Source of the DNA: Diprion similis
Taxonomy: Eukaryota > Arthropoda > Insecta > Hymenoptera > Diprionidae
NCBI RefSeq assembly: GCF_021155765.1
Contig: NC_060110.1
Coordinates: 14,158,001 to 14,222,000, forward strand
Direction: 5' to 3'
DNA: 64,000 nt
In this document: positions 1 to 12,060 of the stretch, one piece after another
How the letters are laid out: every line of letters starts with the position of its first letter
Numbering within the stretch: position 1 is the stretch's first letter
The notes under the pieces: generated by a model
The model's input: the letters and a program-made list of their open reading frames with translations, nothing else
The model's database searches: none
Told to the model about the DNA's origin: nothing
Made by a program: the position numbers and the translations under genes

Positions 1-3000
1 TATGTGAAATGTGACGAATGCCTGTGCACTGTACTGTATAAACAAAATTATCACCATCACTATCAGGTACGAAAAAATTGTAGGTGAATAGAATTCGAAT
101 GCTAAGAATTTTTACTTCTCCAAATGCCAAAGCTGAGAAATTTAGGCTGAAATTTTACTCCGATGAATACTCCGGCTTAATAATATGTGATTCATAGATA
201 AGAAATAATTATCTAAACGAGTGATTTCGCAACTTAATTATCCGCATGATGATCAAATAAACCGAAAACGGAAAAACTTCTACATATAATTGCGTGTATT
301 CAATTTGTAAACTATACATGTACGAAACCGTTTATATCTGTGATGTTTTTCGGCGTTTGGCTTTCGGCCAGAACCCTTTCACCTACGCTTAATGGCTGCT
401 TCTGTTGTAAAAGTGTAGAAGTCCACGATGCAGCAGGCGTATCTCGTAAACACGATATTGAAGTACTTGACGATTGGCGTCGACGCTTAGTTGTTACAGA
501 TTTACGAGGTATATACGTTAGCATCTCGAGAATGCAACATCACAGCCGGACGCAGTGGAACGTTGTTTCGGCGTTTCCTTTCAAATATCGCCTGAACCGT
601 TTCTTATTATAACGGTTTATCATTTGCCCGAACAGCCGTTGTGCGTTCACTGCAGCTGGCATTGTCCATTTATTCACCTTTAGCTGCTTGAGCAATGCCG
701 ATAACTGATTCACCGTTGTAACGACTACCGATCAAACGACGATTGTTATTCGCGTCGACGATAACACAGCCGTATTCGAGAATATAGAAGGAATTGCACA
801 CGCAGATGGTAGAATCACGCCTGTGGGATTCTGCGTTGGCCTGATTTTCTAATCAAACCGAGCACAGTACACGGGAGGGGGGAGTAAATCGAACACAAAT
901 TTTCCTCAGGTAGTTAGCTATAGCCATGCATATTGCTGACTTGAGTAATCCCAAAGGTAGAAATTTCATTACGATTATGCGTGCACCGTTGCTTCCATGA
1001 AACGATCGTTGAAACCTGAAAACCAACTAACGATCGATTATCGTCCGACACGTTATAAGTTTCACTATTTTTCAACAATGTGTATATGAGTAAATGACGC
1101 ATATACGGACGGATCTAGAATATAGTATAGTTTGAACAAATTACCCAATGAATCATTAGACGGACAGAAGGTCGAAGGTAACAATTTTGTAGAACTCAAG
1201 AAACGGAACTAAACATGCCAGCGGTAAGAACGTCGATCCGAAACACCATGTACAAAAGTATATGTAGATATATATTACAGTGTTTCTTTGTCTAATAAAG
1301 CGACAAAAGCGATGAAAACCTATAGGTCTCATGGTTCCGTTCTCTACCTTTTCGATTCTAGTACTCTGATCACGAATTATCATATCACACTACGTATACT
1401 TCAATGTATTTATATTATATGATCATGCTATGAGTCAAATAATTAATGCGACAACGTCCCATAGGTGTAACGTTTGCATCCTCATCGCAGCCGTATGTAA
1501 ACGGACGCACACGTAGGTATATCGCTTAGCAAGCACCTTCAGCCTCACGTGCAATTTTGCAGAGCTCAGGGCTCGTACGATAGTCATCATATTCTATACA
1601 CTAACACAACATATGAAGAAGACTCGTGTGTATATTGACATATTTGGCTTTCTCCCTAAGCTCATATCGAATAACGGTGATGATAGTAGTAAAAAGCGAC
1701 GAGGATATTTAGCTCACGTCTTAAATACTGTGTATACAAAATTATAAGCACTGACGTGTATTAGTCATCGTGAAAATGTTTGGTTCGGGGTCAGAAATGT
1801 CAACGCTAATAAATCAGGCACACATCACGGCCCAACGATACCTTGTGTTGTGGCAAAAAAAGTGGGGCAGACCGAAGCTTCAAGTCGTGATACTTATTTC
1901 ACGCATTATTTGTTACATTAAATTGCTTTTATCCTATTTCGCGAGTTTCAAATAATCGTAATATAATTAATATAACTTCTTATGGGGCATTCCATGACAT
2001 CTCGTCATTTATAAGCCAAATTCAGTATTACGTTCATCGCCACATTCGTATCTCTTTCAATTCAATCATTTCGTCGGGCAGCCTATATATAACGACGTAG
2101 GTATTTCGCTTTTACGAGGCGTGTCGTTACAATATATTTTTATGTCACGGTACGCGTCGTCACATTTTCACCACCAATATCGAAGAAAATGAGGGAAGCT
2201 ATAAAAAACTCACGTGGACTTTGATATTTGAAGATATTCACGACACGTCGAAATCGATTGGCGAAAGACTTTCTCTGCTTTGAGGCTGATCAAAATTTTT
2301 AAGTGTAGTAAATATAAGATACACAATCGCCTCACTCGCCCCCCCCCCCCCCCTCCCTCATCAACTTGTTTTTCCAGTTTTAACAAGATTTGAATAAAAA
2401 AAAATTTTATCTGGCTAATTGCATCGACCTAGATTATGCCTAGCAACCTTTCTATTTGCATGTATAACACGATACTCGCGAATGGGGTACACCAGAGGTG
2501 GTGATAAATTTATTCGCACTTGTTGTAAAGTGATAATGATTTGAGTCCCTACAAGTATTCTATATGAGCGGCAATTCATGCGTTAGGAGACGTATACTAA
2601 TGTGACAACGAGACGAGCTGCAGGTGCCGAGTTCATATAGAACATATGTTTCTAATTACTAACAAGAAGTTTGCGTTACCTACATATACCCTTTCCGTTC
2701 AGTGTGTCACACTTGTTTGTATACATCAATTAAACGTTACAGCCTGTCAGAAACTAGATCTCTGCATGCTGTCAATATGCGTACATATTGCGTGTATATT
2801 GAAAGCGGCTCGCGTTTACATCGGAGCAGCGATTTTCCTCTCATGTCTTGAATATCTCGAATATTCCCGGCGTCATTGCCAGTCATTTCAAACGTCAAGA
2901 TTCAAATGATTTGAAAACCAAGTCAAGATACGCGATTGACGTCCGACAGAATTCCTCAAGTTACGACAACGCCGACGCTTAAGATTTTTTGATTTCTCAA

Positions 3001-3428
3001 TACTTTACTGACATTTCAATAACTTTCACTTAGAATTAGTCAGGATCTTTCAGCTCGATGGAACCCTGCAAGTACCGTTATTATTAGTCCTGCAGCCTGC
3101 CTGCTTATGGTATTTTCTGAACATCAAGCGCGCAATGCTCAAGATCAGTATAAATGCGGTAAAGTTTACAGATTGCGGTGATTCTTTATCACTCGCAATT
3201 CAGTATGGAGAAAAAGATTAAACCACCAATTCCGGTTAATGCCTACAGTGTTCGTGGGAAAACGTGAAAGAAATAAAACCCCTGTTCATGAATGACGTAG
3301 AGAATTGTTTCGTGCAATGGTGTTCTTGGGACAGAGCACTGAAGGTATTAGGTAAGTTATTCGTTTTTTCCTTCTAGATAAATTCGATGGGGAAATAACT
3401 CGCTGGATTGATGTGTCAATACGTTTGT
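1..3428. other. AT-rich intergenic DNA, no supported gene
   Basis: I see no coding exon here that carries recognisable family signatures. A CpG-richer patch at about 340-860 is open in several frames but has no identifiable domain. A run of 15 C lies at 2339-2353. A 16-base string at 3125-3140 recurs at 7866-7881. Otherwise it is plain AT-rich spacer upstream of inx2. Confidence 0.6.
2339..2353 (+). repeat. poly-C homopolymer
   Basis: Fifteen consecutive C bases, followed by a CT-rich stretch. Such tracts are prone to length errors in assembly. Confidence 0.9.
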
Positions 3429-3523
3429 GAATTAATAAGAAACAACCGAATTGATTGAAAATCACTGAATTAATGAGAATCGACTGAAATAATAACAATT
3501 AACCGAAATAATGAGAATTAACT
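3429..3523 (+). repeat. 19-bp minisatellite, five units
   Basis: Five consecutive 19-base units start at 3429, 3448, 3467, 3486 and 3505. Each begins GAATT or GAAAT and most end in ACT or ACC. A degenerate sixth unit follows at about 3524. The units differ at several positions, so the array is old. It sits about 1.2 kb upstream of the inx2 start codon, and no function is evident. Confidence 0.75.
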
Positions 3524-4039
3524 GAGAGAGAATTGAATTATGGACAATTAAGTCAAGTTCATTTGAATTAGTTTGGATTCGTACCAGAATTATCTGTTGA
3601 AACGAAAAAAAATTAATTTTAACTGACTGAAAATGAAGAAAACAATCAATACAGTTTTTGTTTCATTACCTCACTCGAAGTGAATTAGAGTGAATTGTTA
3701 AGAGTTACCTATGAGAAGAAAAAAAGAAAAATTGATATTCATTAATTAAAATGAATTAAATAAATGTATCTGAGTTAAAAAAATTAATTTAAATTAATTG
3801 AAATGAAAAAAATTATCTCGTCACTCAAATCTAAAGTTATTTTCCCCTCGTCTAAATTCCCTGCAGAAAACTTGCGTCATCAAACGAAAAACCGTAAAGT
3901 CGGTCAGTTACCGGCGTGATCGACATTTCGAGCGATAAAAGGTGTTAAAAAATCCATAGTAAAAGTACAGCCGCTCCAAAAATGTGATTTTTTCCTAAAG
4001 AAAGACGTCATCAGCGACCGTGCGTTGTTCCCAGATTAA

Positions 4040-4724
4040 TACTCTCATCTACCCTCCGGGCGGCTGCGTTTAGCCGCTCGTCAGATGAGTGCAGAGGCGT
4101 CGTTGAACGCATCTCCCGTGTTACGTGCCGATGCGATGCCGAAAAGAACGCCGAGTAGGTAGGCACAAAGGTAAAGAAAGGTGTTCATTTTCCGCTATAC
4201 ATATAACACAGCAGTGGAACAATCGTATGCAATCGCATCGAGCAACCACCTGCCTCGAGGCTAGGCGGCACGGCTGTTCTCGGCTCGCCGACCCCTCGCG
4301 AGGCTAATCTCGCCCAGCCGGTCGCCATGGTAACGGGATCAACTGGCCCGTGCGCCTGCGCGTTAGGTTGATGCCGCAAGTGGGGTCCCAGGCTTGGAGA
4401 GGGGGGAGCGAGGATATCGTAACGAACAACTGCGCCTCGTCTTCTCGGCCAAGGGGGTTGGGGGAGGGGATTTACGACGGGCGTCGCGGCGGGTCGGCGG
4501 GGTTGAGTGGACCCGAGCGAACGACGCAGGGGAACAACTCGTCGGACTTGTGCCGTGTGTGCGTCGACAGTATTCTTTAACCTAGATGACGACGCTTGAC
4601 GGTATAACAGTGTTACCGCGAGTGCAAGTTAGTTAGTTAGTGTCATTATTCCGCATCAAGTGTCGATATACGGGACGTGTGCGCCCTCGTGGGACTCGCC
4701 TAAGACAAGGCTAAGACCGGCAAA
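4040..4724 (+). promoter_or_regulatory. CpG-rich 5' region of inx2
   Basis: The composition changes sharply from AT-rich to GC- and CpG-rich about 0.7 kb before the inx2 ATG. The region ends in a good initiation context (CAAAATG). It most likely holds the promoter and 5' UTR. I cannot place the start site: there is only a weak TATA-like GTATAACA near 4600 and a GTTAGTTAGTTAG run near 4630. Open frames at 4350-4585 look compositional and have no family signature. Confidence 0.5.
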
Positions 4725-5801
4725 ATGTTTGACGTTTTCGGGTCCGTGAAGGGCTTGCTCAAGCTCGACTCGGTATGCATCGACAACAACGTATTCCGTC
4801 TCCACTACAAGGCTACAGTGATTATTCTAATCGCCTTCAGCCTTCTCGTCACCTCGCGACAGTACATCGGGGATCCGATCGACTGCATAGTCGACGATAT
4901 TCCGTTAAACGTTATGGACACTTACTGTTGGATCTACTCGACGTTCACTTTGCCGAACATTGGCGGTGAGGTCGGTAAAGACATCGTGCAGCCGGGCGTC
5001 GGGGCTCTGAAGGCAGGAGACAATGAGAAAAAGTACCACAAGTATTATCAATGGGTATGTTTCACTCTGTTCTTCCAAGCGATACTCTTCTACGTGCCCC
5101 GTTACCTCTGGAAGTCCTGGGAGGGCGGTCGCATCAAGATGTTGGTACTCGACCTGAACTGTCCCGTCGTGAACGACGACTGTAAGTCGGACCGCAAGAA
5201 ACTCCTCGTCGACTACTTCACGTCGAATATGCACACGCAGAACTTCTACGCGTTCAGATTCTTCGTGTGCGAGATATTGAACTTCGTAAACGTTGTCGGT
5301 CAGATATATTTCATGGACTTCTTTTTGGACGGCGAGTTCAGCACCTACGGCGCCCAGGTGGTCGGCATGACGGAAATGGACCCGGCGGACAGAATCGACC
5401 CGATGTCCCGGATCTTTCCCAAGGTTACAAAGTGCACCTTCCACAAATACGGTCCCTCCGGAAGCGTGCAGCCGTTCGACGGACTCTGCATTCTGCCGCT
5501 GAACATCGTAAACGAGAAGATCTACGTGTTCCTCTGGTTCTGGTTTATCGTCCTCGCGATCCTGAGCGGCCTTAGCCTCGCCTACCGCGCCGCCGTCGTC
5601 GCCGGGCCAAAGCTACGGTTGATCCTCCTTCGCGCCCGAGCTCGCCTATCGCCGCAGACGCAGATCGAGACCATCGCCCGGAAGTGCCAGATCGGCGACT
5701 GGTTCGTTCTTTACCAACTCGGGAAGAACATCGATCCTTTGATATACAAGGAGCTCGTTGCCGACCTCGCCGACAAGCTGGATGGCAAGGACCCCGTCTA
5801 A
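4725..5801 (+). CDS. inx2: Innexin 2 (gap junction channel subunit), single coding exon
   Basis: This is a full-length 358-residue innexin, a plasma-membrane subunit that forms hemichannels and gap junctions. The N-terminus reads MFDVFGSVKGLLKLDSV, which is characteristic of insect Inx2. Four membrane segments fall at about residues 29-47, 110-128, 179-200 and 266-290. The first extracellular loop has paired cysteines C54 and C68. The innexin signature YYQWV is at 107-111, followed by FFQAILFYVPRYLWK. The second loop has C237 and C255 around the conserved VTKCTFHKYGPSG stretch. The C-terminal cytoplasmic tail is short. The length matches the family and the start has a good CAAAATG context. 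Unlike the other three genes here, the reading frame has no intron, even at the FFQ junction. Codon use is GC-rich compared with its AT-rich flanks. Identification as Inx2 rests on remembered family sequence; innexin identity itself is certain. Confidence 0.96.
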   Translation: MFDVFGSVKGLLKLDSVCIDNNVFRLHYKATVIILIAFSLLVTSRQYIGDPIDCIVDDIPLNVMDTYCWIYSTFTLPNIGGEVGKDIVQPGVGALKAGDNEKKYHKYYQWVCFTLFFQAILFYVPRYLWKSWEGGRIKMLVLDLNCPVVNDDCKSDRKKLLVDYFTSNMHTQNFYAFRFFVCEILNFVNVVGQIYFMDFFLDGEFSTYGAQVVGMTEMDPADRIDPMSRIFPKVTKCTFHKYGPSGSVQPFDGLCILPLNIVNEKIYVFLWFWFIVLAILSGLSLAYRAAVVAGPKLRLILLRARARLSPQTQIETIARKCQIGDWFVLYQLGKNIDPLIYKELVADLADKLDGKDPV

Positions 5802-6200
5802 CAACCCTAGACTCGATCGTCGTTTTTGATGAATTTTAGAGTTGTCGCGCCATGTCCGAGGATGCAGTTTCAATATTAACCACTAATTTCATATTATACA
5901 CGCGATCAAATTTACCTATAGTTGTTGATAGAAAAGGAAAGGAAACTAATAGTATAAACAACTCCGAGACTTTGGCGTAGGCTCTAATTGTGATAAACAC
6001 AGGGGTCGGCGTCCACGCGATGCTGCAGAACACTCGAGTTAACGGTAAATGCATCATGGCGATCGCGTCTCATTTCTAGAAAACGATACGTGCATTGATC
6101 ATAGGTAATCACTCCATGTGCGATCATCATTAAGTAATATCTAGGAGACGTTTTCAAGGGTTGTAAAACTGCTCCGCAGGATGCACGCTGTGCGTGTGTC

Positions 6201-6314
6201 TATATATATACACATATATACACATATATATATGTACATACACGTATGTATGTAGATATGCATGTATATGTACATATTCACGCGCGCCCAAACACACACA
6301 CACACACACACACA
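6201..6314 (+). repeat. TA/CA microsatellite cluster
   Basis: An alternating purine-pyrimidine tract has TATATA and CACATATATA units, then GTATGTATG, then a CA run at about 6292-6314. It probably lies inside the inx2 3' UTR. Confidence 0.85.
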
Positions 6315-6901
6315 AAGTTTTCGGTTGGCCTAGGCTAGAGCAAATAATAGGTTACAATTGATAGTCGGGACAGATGTTGAACGCCCCAACACTCCACGAC
6401 CGTAAACGCACCCTTATGCAGCCCGACTGCATGCGGCACACATGCACGTAGCCTATCTTTGTTTGCGCCCTTGCCCGCCGTAGTTCTCGGAAAGGCACGG
6501 TTTACAACCGAAAGCGAAGGTATAAGGCGGCCCTTTGTCACAGTCAGGCTCACACAGCGGTTCTCATCGAGCGTTTTACCTCTGCCGCCTTACCAGACGC
6601 CACCTATTTATTCATGCATACCTGTTCCCATCTATGCACTGTCGTCTGTGCGTGTGTATGTGTGTGTAGGGAGAGGAGAGAAAAATGATAATTTTTGTCC
6701 ACCAACGCACACGTTATAGGCATACCGATTCACGGATTTACGAGCAAGTGTTGCAGCCGTAATATTTTTTCAAAATATTTTTGCGCTATCGCACCGCGGC
6801 ACGCCGTTCCCTAGTAACATTATTTTTATCGTAGTAATTGGTATACTATTTTAGTATATAGTATCTTTCTTAACCATAAAGTTTTCATTCCACGAGGGAC
6901 C

Positions 6902-6907
6902 AATAAA
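6902..6907 (+). terminator. Candidate poly(A) signal for inx2
   Basis: AATAAA is the first canonical hexamer downstream of the inx2 stop codon, about 1.1 kb away, and is followed by T/G-containing sequence. The assignment is positional only. Confidence 0.4.
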
Positions 6908-9900
6908 TATATATGTACATACATACATATGCCTACATATATAATTGATAAGTGTATTCAAATGAATTACGTGTTTTTCTTTGTTGTTTTTTCTTTTTTT
7001 TTTTTTTATATATATATAAAAATACATTTGTAATTTTTGTTAGATCCGATCCAATGGGGAGGAGTCACTGTTTGTTCATACATCCTCTTATACAAGTTTC
7101 GAACAAAACTAGGGATTCTCCCAGGAATGATTTAGAATTTTTTTTTTGTTCTGCTTTACGTTGCTTTTGGTAGTCGCAAGTACCAAAATAATGTGAAACG
7201 AGAGAAGACGATTATTTTTGAAAATTGATGCTCAAAGTAAGACTGCCACAAGTACACACTCCATCATATCGTATCTTGTGAAATTTTATATTATTATTAA
7301 TAATAATGATTAATGATAAATCAATAATAATTCCAAACACAATGAGAGAATTGTGTAAATCGCATAATAGTTATATAATGAATAGATGAAATTACAATTA
7401 TTATCGTCGAATGTCAAGTTTCCGTGGATTAATCTCTGCGCAAATGTTCATCCAAGAGACGCACAAGATGTGAGAATATGCAATATAAATATATATTTTC
7501 CCTATGTCCTTACAGATTGTGATTGTCAGAAATATTTTATATGTTTGTATATATATAAAAATATTCACTGTAATTTAAATAAGTCGTGAAATTTCGAAGA
7601 AGAAAGAGAGAAAGATACTTAAATTGAACACCAATTTTTATTTTTCTTCATTTTACAAACTATCGCACCATTTGCCTTGTCGAAACATCTCATCATTCCC
7701 ACCTAAAAAACATTTCAAACAATTCGGTACGCCCAATGTATGCCATACGAGTTTCTAGAATTTTCTATATGTATTTTAATAAGACATTTCATGATTACAT
7801 GCCTATTCATTAAACATGTAGCATTAGAAATCGTAAGAGATGTGGTCTGCCGAGTGGAAAACATTCAAGCGCGCAATGCTCTGAGAAGTTAGATTTAAGG
7901 TTTGATAAATTGCAATAAAAGCAACAGTGATAGTTGGAAACAATAGTTTATTATAATATTAATGAAACGCTGTAAGAATAAAATAAACATCATATTTTTT
8001 GTAGCCTTTAAACGAAAATGTCAATTTCTCTGCTCCTTATCGTTCACTATACGATTGTTATTATTTTTTATTTTCCGTTTTCGTTTTCTCTCGAAGTTTC
8101 TTTCCTTTGTTTTTCTCACGGAGTATCCATACACGTATAATTCATAATTATGAGTATACACTTTGTATCTCGTCACCTCCTTGTCACGCTAATTGGTTTT
8201 AGTTCATCGATTTTGTGAAATCAGCTGCGAACTTTCTTGCTTACTTTTAGCACAAAATGATGGGCATTTCTCACGAATGCAATTTTCTGTATTATCAATA
8301 ATTTTATTTTTACTATTATTGTTATCATTATTATTATTATTATTATTATCATTATTACTAGTACCGTTAACTTCGCTACAGTCCCTGCTTTGGGTATGTT
8401 CTGAGATCGGCCGTTCAGTTATGGGGTTTTGTAGCCTAAGTGCCTCGCGAGACAATTATATCTCTTCATAGATAGTTATTTTATTGCATAAGCAACCCAG
8501 ATAGTATAGTAGTTGATGAAAATAAAGAAGCGTCCGGTAAATTTTTAAATAAAATGTTTCGCCTATAATGAGCCGTAATTGTGGTCGAGTGAAGACTAGA
8601 TAAAATAAAATAAAATATTCACGAAAAGTTTAAGGGGATATACGTGATACTTATGTATTCGCTGCAATTTCTTGTAGATAATAAATATTGAGGAAGAAAA
8701 CGAACCAAACCGGTATTAAAGAGGATAAAAAAACATGATTGGCTGACATTCCATATTATATAATTTATGCATACGAAATAGCAAAAGAAAAACAAATAAG
8801 TATGTAAGACGATAATAAAAAAGAAGAAATAATGTAAAGATGCAAACTAGCCGATCAAATTGAAATAAAGATAGCTGCAAAACAGTACCTATTTCACCGT
8901 CTTGTCTTTCCATTTAATCACATTCGGCTTCTCAATACTTTGGATCCTGCGTAACTCCTCACAGAAGGTCATTCATTGATTCACGTTACGACGCGCGTTG
9001 ATTCTTATTGGTCACGGAGAACTCGAGAGTCACCTTTCTTGCGATTTCAGTGCAGTTAAGAATATCGTATATGTTCACGAGTTATTCCATGACCTCCGTG
9101 TAGAGCTGTAGAGAATACTGAAAACCTTTTCCTCGCCCCATCTGGCGACGTTGATGCACTTTGAAAAACGGTAGGAAGTTACAATACACGTAAGTTTTTA
9201 AACTGAGATCTAAGCGTCTAAAATAGTGGCGTTTATTGCTTGGTAAGGTCGAAAATCCTACGAGAGGTTTCCTTTGGTAAACCGTGGTTACGAGAGTCTT
9301 ATAAATACACTGTATGCACAATGTACGACGTTATTGTAGGCTTCATTACGAATGTAGGCGTCTATACTTACACGTGTAGGTACACGCGTATGTTAAAACA
9401 TAATCAACCGCGCTGACTATTCCTATGACTACCTTTGTGCTCCAGCTGTGTATATTGATGTAAAAAGATTCTAATACCTCAGCGTCGAGACGGCCTCCGA
9501 GCTCGCGTCGAGAGGCACCGTCTTTCATCTAGTCGAACAAATGCTACAGAGAAGGCGTAAGGGGATTGGATGTACGTGGGTGTGCCGTAGACGCGGTGAA
9601 GACAAAGTTGCGGGTTTCTTCGGGTACGCCTCACCTGGAGATGGAAGTGAAAGAACTTCGAACGCGCTTCGAACACTCGAGGAGTTTTGCTATGCTTCTC
9701 GATTCTTATGTTCCGAAGACCTATTTTTTCTCACACGTGACACAGCTGCCCACGTGTTAAACATGTTTCATTTCCACTGGAAGCGAAAACTACATCTCAA
9801 GTCGAACGGTCGAATCTTGAGATGATTATAAAATGAGGACGTAAATAATAATAGTAGTAATGACAATAATAATAATATAGCAAATATGTGTGGGGTTGAT

Positions 9901-11637
9901 AAATAACATATAGCCGAAGGATCGTTTTAATTTTTATAGTAAAAAAATCGATGGACAGGAAATCAATCGTGGGTTTTCCCTGTAACAGAGCGATGCACAA
10001 GTTCCACAGGAAAACGTAGCACTGGGACCTTCCAGTGAGATTACTCCGAAGTGATAAAAGCTGATGGAAGATAGCTGTAGGTGCCATATAGATAAATCGG
10101 ACAGACAGGCCTACTTCCACTAACTAATTCTACGTTACGTTCACAAATCACCAACAATTTGCGTCGTTCCTGGACAAATTGAGATGTAAGACATTAATCA
10201 GTTGATTAGTTGTAACGAGAAACAACTTTATCCAAGTTTATGAGGACGGATGTGTTTAACATATTTTTTAGCTTACAGATTCACATTCTTCGAGGATATT
10301 GATTGCAGAAGTGAGTCGAACCACACGCTGAGCGAGTATGCATGTACTTTTGAGTCCGTATTTCGAGTCGGTGAAAAGTGAATCACTATATCGGTAGAGT
10401 GACGAACGCCGATTTAATCCGGTTTTGAGGCTTCCTCTGCTCGAAGCACCAGGTTACGATCCTGCCCCCATTGGCGTAGGGTCGGCCACAACGTACATCG
10501 GTCGAATCGATTTGGCATACAACTTTTTTCGCATCTGGCCGCACAATTACAAGACATTAGGTCGCGGAAAAGCATATAGCTATGAGTACAAGCATTGCTT
10601 TATTAAATTGACCTCCAGCTTTATTGCGATTGCCCAAGGCCCACGGCACAACCCTCGTAGGTAATCTAACTTTATCACATCTAATGACACACTCGTGCAT
10701 ATCTAAACGTCACAAAGACCGGTGATTGAGGACGGTGCATCGTATCAACGCTGCAGCAATCCAGGACTCGCACGCGACCAACGAGGCTTGTAGAAATCTG
10801 ACCGTTGTGTAAAACGATTCGTGACAGGCATCACGTACTTTCGCATAACGAATTCCATTCAGCCAATTATCACGCTCGTTCCCGTTATCCACGCATGAAC
10901 ACTTTTTCCGAGCTCTCCGATATCAGTTTTTGCTTATTAATTGTATTTGCGTACACGATAGACTTCGTCCAATGCACCCGATGGCCACTGATGATTATTG
11001 TACTGTTTAACGTCCGTTTTCCAGGAGAGAAACTTCCTCGCAAGCACCGGTAGCTGCAGTTGTCACGTGACAGACGGAAGAAGCGTATTATACCGTCAAG
11101 GTAATCGAAATCAATAATTCTTGAGCAATATAATGATGATTGATTTTCCCTAAAATTCCAGCAAGTATAGACAGAGCTGCAGAATAGCGGATCTTTGATC
11201 GGGGAAATAATGACTGTCGAAAAACAAATAGAATATGTAATCGTTATCAATCGGTGATCGACGCGAGGGACTTAGCAATATCGAGACTCGCGAAAATGCA
11301 TTTTAAGTGCAAAACCGTAGTGAAGTAACCACCATTTAGCATACGTCCCGAAAATTTGAACGGACAAAATATGGTCGACATCCACTTGGCGATTCAAAGT
11401 TTACCGATTATACTTTCACGTATCGCTGCAGCATCCGCGGTTCATAAATCACCCGGATTGCACTTACAACGTACATCATAAATGATGAACACCGTATAAC
11501 GCCAGCCCTATCTAAGACTAATTGAAAATAACGTCGCCTCCGTAACGTCTGCGAGAATAAACGGTAAAAAATAGCCCCTTTGTAATCGCGTAGAGTTATT
11601 GCTAGCCACCGCGTCGTAGAAGAAGAGACAATGGAGT
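6908..11637. other. AT-rich intergenic DNA between inx2 and inx7
   Basis: No supported exon. It holds an ATT-type trinucleotide tract at about 8303-8358, a second copy of a 16-base string at 7866-7881, and a cluster of E-box-like hexamers (two CACGTG, one CAGCTG) within about 9733-9755. Open frames at 9541-9825 and 10425-10664 have no domain signature and no splice or start support. Confidence 0.6.
8303..8358 (+). repeat. ATT trinucleotide microsatellite
   Basis: Imperfect ATT/TTA repeats with interruptions. The long leucine or asparagine runs read from it on either strand are artefacts of the repeat. Confidence 0.85.
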
Positions 11638-12060
11638 ATGAGATCGTTACCCTCGACGAACGCGGCGCGATCTCTTTGGACCCGAACCTTTCGACGTCGA
11701 CGCTATTGCCTCGTACCTGTAGGGACACGCCGCGTCAAGCGAGACCCTGAGACCGTCACCATGGGTCACGATCGGCGGACGACGGTCTTGGATCCATGGC
11801 GGCCAGCAGAGCCTGGCGAGGATCCAGCCGGCTTCGGCATCGACTGGGCATGAGGCCCGTCGGGCCCACGGGGGCAACGGCCGGTCACCGCCGGTGGTAG
11901 CCGCGGTAGCCTGTACGGGTTCCTGCGTTACGTGTATATTAGAGCCCGAGGACTCTTCTCTTCTCTTCTCTTCTCACGAACTCTGTGTCCTCGACTGGGC
12001 ATCGTCGAAACCCAAGACCGTCGTGCACGGGTTGGATTCCCAATGAGCAGCCCGGGGACC
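11638..12060. other. Isolated CpG-rich island between inx2 and inx7
   Basis: About 420 bases are much richer in GC and CpG than the surroundings and are open in several frames on both strands. I recognise no protein. A 12-base string, TCGACTGGGCAT, occurs twice (about 11840 and 11992), and a CTTCT pentanucleotide tract lies at 11952-11975. The island could be an unannotated promoter, a 5' exon of inx7 or a non-coding transcript start. It is 3.1 kb upstream of the inx7 ATG. Confidence 0.4.
11952..11975 (+). repeat. CTTCT pentanucleotide repeat
   Basis: A short tandem pyrimidine tract made of TTCTC/CTTCT units inside the CpG-rich island. Confidence 0.85.

Larger units (their letters stand above)
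5802..6907 (+). other. Probable inx2 3' UTR
   Basis: No coding frame follows the inx2 stop. The first good AATAAA poly(A) signal is at 6902-6907, which would give a 3' UTR of about 1.1 kb. The stretch contains TA/CA-type simple repeats (about 6201-6240 and 6292-6314) and AT-rich sequence. The transcript end is inferred, not observed. Confidence 0.45.

Noticed and set aside
4905-5444. 179-codon open frame on the minus strand
   Set aside because: It is antisense to the inx2 coding exon and arises from its GC-rich codon use. It has no family features of its own.
5267-5575. 102-codon open frame on the plus strand in another frame
   Set aside because: It lies wholly inside inx2 in the wrong frame.
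9541-9825. 94- and 64-codon overlapping open frames
   Set aside because: No domain or homologue recognised. The region is only mildly GC-rich and lacks start or splice context.
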